This document shows, one piece after another, positions 62,269 to 64,000 of a stretch of 64,000 nucleotides of DNA (its first letter is position 1; every line of letters starts with the position of its first letter). The DNA comes from an uncultured Alphaproteobacteria bacterium. Its GTDB lineage: Bacteria > Pseudomonadota > Alphaproteobacteria > RF32 > CAG-239. The position numbers and the translations under genes are program-made. The stretch covers positions 52,265-116,264 of the forward strand of contig CAJTLY010000005.1 of the NCBI GenBank assembly GCA_910577095.1, written 5' to 3'. The notes under the pieces are model-generated. The model ran no database searches. It saw only the letters and a list, made by a program, of their open reading frames with translations, and had not been told where the DNA came from.

Positions 62269-62274
62269 AGTATA
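62269..62274 (-). promoter_or_regulatory. Possible extended -10 of the VirB6 operon promoter
   Basis: On the minus strand TATACT (62269-62274) is preceded by TGT, an extended -10 pattern, 24 bases before the 58-residue gene start. The -35 is not clear. The region around is AT-rich. Confidence 0.35.
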
Positions 62275-62334
62275 ACATAAAAAAATGCAAAAGATTGTTA
62301 CAGTTTTTTTATTTTTTTGTATCTCTGCATTTTT

Positions 62335-63180
62335 TTAAAATTTTCCGTTTTGCAGAAAATTTTTACAACAGCGAATCGTGTGTTGATCTGCTGCCGGATT
62401 GATCCGCCAAGTTTTGATGTCGGTTATATCCTTTGCTCCCGGCAAAAACGAATCGCCGATTTGCGGCAAAAGTTGTTCCCATGATTTGGGAAGTATGCGG
62501 CGGATTAACGAGCCGATTCGATTGTGGGTGTTGATGATGCCGAATTCGATTTTTTCGGGAAAGCGGGAAATTTTCGCCGCCCGGTGCGAATCGCCGAGTT
62601 TCATCATCGGTCCCAGGATTACGGCGGCAATTTTGTTGTCTGCCAGACGTTCCCATAACCGGTATCCCCGATTCGGCGGGTTGATTTGTATGACTCGGCC
62701 GACTTTTAACTTTTTTTGCCACGGCGAATCGATACTAAGCAATTTTCTGACCAACAAACCGCCGATTCCGTCGCTGATAAAAGAAATCTCCTTAATGCCT
62801 TCCAGATTATTCAACAAAAAATCAATTTGTCGCAAATGAGCGTCTATGTCTTTGCGGGTGGACGGATAATTGACCGCAATCGGAACGGCCATGATTGATT
62901 CGACCATTTTAGACATTTGATTAAACTGATTTTTGTTTCCGCCCAAACCGTGAAGCATAATAACGGCTTTCTCTCGGGTAGGGGGGAGCTGGAAAATTTT
63001 GCTGCAACGAATAAACGCGTGTCGGCAGTCTTCAAAGCTGCCGGCAGCCCGTCGAATATCCCAGCTGTCAAGCAAACGGTATCGTTTGGTGATGCAATTC
63101 CTTTGAATGCGCCATTTCTGTGAGAAGAAAACGTCTTCCCAAAGCTGTCTTCCGCCCAGTGTAAAGAAAGTAAAAGCCAT
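62335..63180 (-). CDS. Alpha/beta-hydrolase-fold protein, nucleophile motif altered
   Basis: A 281-residue protein of the lipase/acyltransferase-like alpha/beta-hydrolase fold. The oxyanion-hole region KAVIMLHGLGGNKNQF (about 71-86) is intact. The nucleophile elbow, usually GHSxGG, reads SDGIGG (FISDGIGGLLVRKLL, about 138-150), so the serine position holds Gly. This suggests a non-catalytic protein or one using other residues. It starts at ATG 63180. It stands alone between the T4SS set and the rRNA promoter. Confidence 0.72.
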   Translation of the reverse strand: MAFTFFTLGGRQLWEDVFFSQKWRIQRNCITKRYRLLDSWDIRRAAGSFEDCRHAFIRCSKIFQLPPTREKAVIMLHGLGGNKNQFNQMSKMVESIMAVPIAVNYPSTRKDIDAHLRQIDFLLNNLEGIKEISFISDGIGGLLVRKLLSIDSPWQKKLKVGRVIQINPPNRGYRLWERLADNKIAAVILGPMMKLGDSHRAAKISRFPEKIEFGIINTHNRIGSLIRRILPKSWEQLLPQIGDSFLPGAKDITDIKTWRINPAADQHTIRCCKNFLQNGKF

Positions 63181-63414
63181 GTCAATTCAATCTCTTCAGT
63201 TAATTTACATACCAGTATAACAGAATATAACCGAAAATTAAAGCTAATGTTGAGGGATTCGCGCCCAACCTAGCCGTTTTTTGTATTGTGTTCGCTGTTA
63301 ATTTACTATATGATATATATATGCGCTGAACAAGCGTGGGCATCTTCCGTCACGGAAGCTTGGCCGGAGCCGTAAAAACGGTCTCACAAAAATCTCATTT
63401 TATTCAACGGGTTA

Positions 63415-63447
63415 TGAAAAAAATCGAAAAAAATCGAAAAAAACGCA
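63415..63447 (+). promoter_or_regulatory. Phased A-tracts upstream of the rRNA promoter
   Basis: Three A-runs recur at 10-base steps (AAAAAAATCG units), ending 10 bases before the -35 at 63457. Helically phased A-tracts bend DNA, and A-rich DNA here fits a UP element for RNA polymerase alpha. Confidence 0.6.
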
Positions 63448-63456
63448 TTTTTTGTG

Positions 63457-63485
63457 TTGACAGATGACGAATAATTTTCTATAAA
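63457..63485 (+). promoter_or_regulatory. Strong sigma-70-type promoter of the rRNA operon
   Basis: A perfect -35 (TTGACA, 63457-63462) and a near-perfect -10 (TATAAA, 63480-63485) are 17 bases apart. A leader of about 190 bases runs to the 16S sequence. Confidence 0.88.
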
Positions 63486-63683
63486 CCCACTCACCGACGT
63501 TGAGACGATAACGTAACGATGTCGGGCGGCCTTAAGAAGGCGGTTATAAGAAAGAAGTAAATAAGAAGCTAGAGGATATGCGGGCAGTACTAAGCTGCTG
63601 TAAAGTAAGATAAGTACAGTCTGTATATTAAGGAACCTAAGGAAAATTCTTTAGAGTATAAGTAATGACAGGCTAGGATTAAA

Positions 63684-64000
63684 TTTAATATGAGAGTTTG
63701 ATCCTGGCTCAGAACGAACGCTGGCGGCAGGCTTAACACATGCAAGTTGAACGGGATTTGTGTGGTGCTTGCACCATATAATGAGAGTAGCGCACTGGTG
63801 AGTAACACGTGGGAACGTGCCTTTTAGTGGGGGATAACATCTGGAAACGGATGCTAATACCGCATACGCCCTGAGGGGGAAAGATTTATTGCTAAAAGGT
63901 CGGCCCGCGGTAGATTAGGCAGTTGGTGGGGTAAAGGCCTACCAAACCGACGATCTATAGCTGGTCTGAGAGGACGATCAGCCACATTGGAACTGAGACA
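63684..64000 (+). rRNA. rrs: 16S ribosomal RNA, 5' part
   Basis: The sequence holds the universal 5' motif GAGTTTGATCCTGGCTCAG (63692 onward) followed by AACGAACGCTGGCGGCAGGCTTAACACATGCAAG, an alphaproteobacterial form. The first 317 bases are present; the gene runs past the window edge. The exact 5' end is uncertain by a few bases. Confidence 0.97.

Overview
This window looks like chromosome of an alphaproteobacterium. The 5' end of a 16S rRNA gene at the right edge has alphaproteobacterial character, and the housekeeping genes fit. A likely rhodoquinone methyltransferase (rquA) points to a lineage that lives partly or wholly without oxygen, perhaps gut-associated; that lineage guess is inference. 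No transposase, integrase, tRNA, CRISPR array or relaxase was recognised.

Layout. (1) 1-7.1 kb, housekeeping: a partial unknown gene, a small membrane protein, cmk, an rsmE-rquA pair, an ELM1-like gene, two small exported proteins, and a J-domain/DUF1349 pair. (2) 7.1-19.3 kb, minus strand: a type IVb (R64/IncI thin-pilus-like) pilus operon, read from 19.25 kb leftward as OmpA-like protein, PilL/TcpQ-like lipoprotein, PilN secretin, PilO, PilP, PilQ ATPase, PilR, then three pilin-like proteins. (3) 19.7-44.9 kb, plus strand: a long type IV secretion (T4SS) gene run. It holds three VirB2-like pilins, VirB3, VirB4, four exported proteins of unknown function (one of 1,265 residues), VirB8, a VirB7-like lipoprotein, a second VirB8, VirB9 with a C-terminal SPOR domain, two giant tandem-repeat proteins (the second ending in a VirB10/TrbI domain), and VirB11. 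(4) 44.9-46.35 kb: a mostly non-coding stretch with a strong candidate structured RNA (possibly 6S RNA), an XRE regulator and a second possible small RNA. (5) 46.35-62.25 kb, minus strand: a second T4SS-linked gene set. Read leftward it holds a 58-residue membrane protein, four VirB6/TrbL-like channel proteins (the last carrying an N-terminal M23 peptidase), an HTH-HTH-S24-like regulator with a perfect palindrome upstream, a 793-residue repeat protein, a small helical protein, a secretin-like lipoprotein and a single-pass membrane protein. (6) 62.3-64 kb: a lipase-fold protein apparently lacking its nucleophile, then a strong rrn promoter with phased A-tracts and the start of 16S rRNA.

How it fits together. 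The two converging T4SS gene sets supply almost a full VirB2-VirB11 machine, with VirB2, VirB6 and VirB8 multiplied in a way that recalls the Rickettsiales rvh system. VirB1 and VirD4 are absent from the window. Three features look unusual: the VirB10 function appears split over two adjacent giant beta-repeat proteins; VirB9 carries a peptidoglycan-binding SPOR domain; and one VirB6 carries a complete M23 endopeptidase motif set, which could replace VirB1. A second secretin-like protein and a repeat-rich 793-residue protein may be extra parts or substrates. These are the best candidates for an undescribed T4SS architecture.
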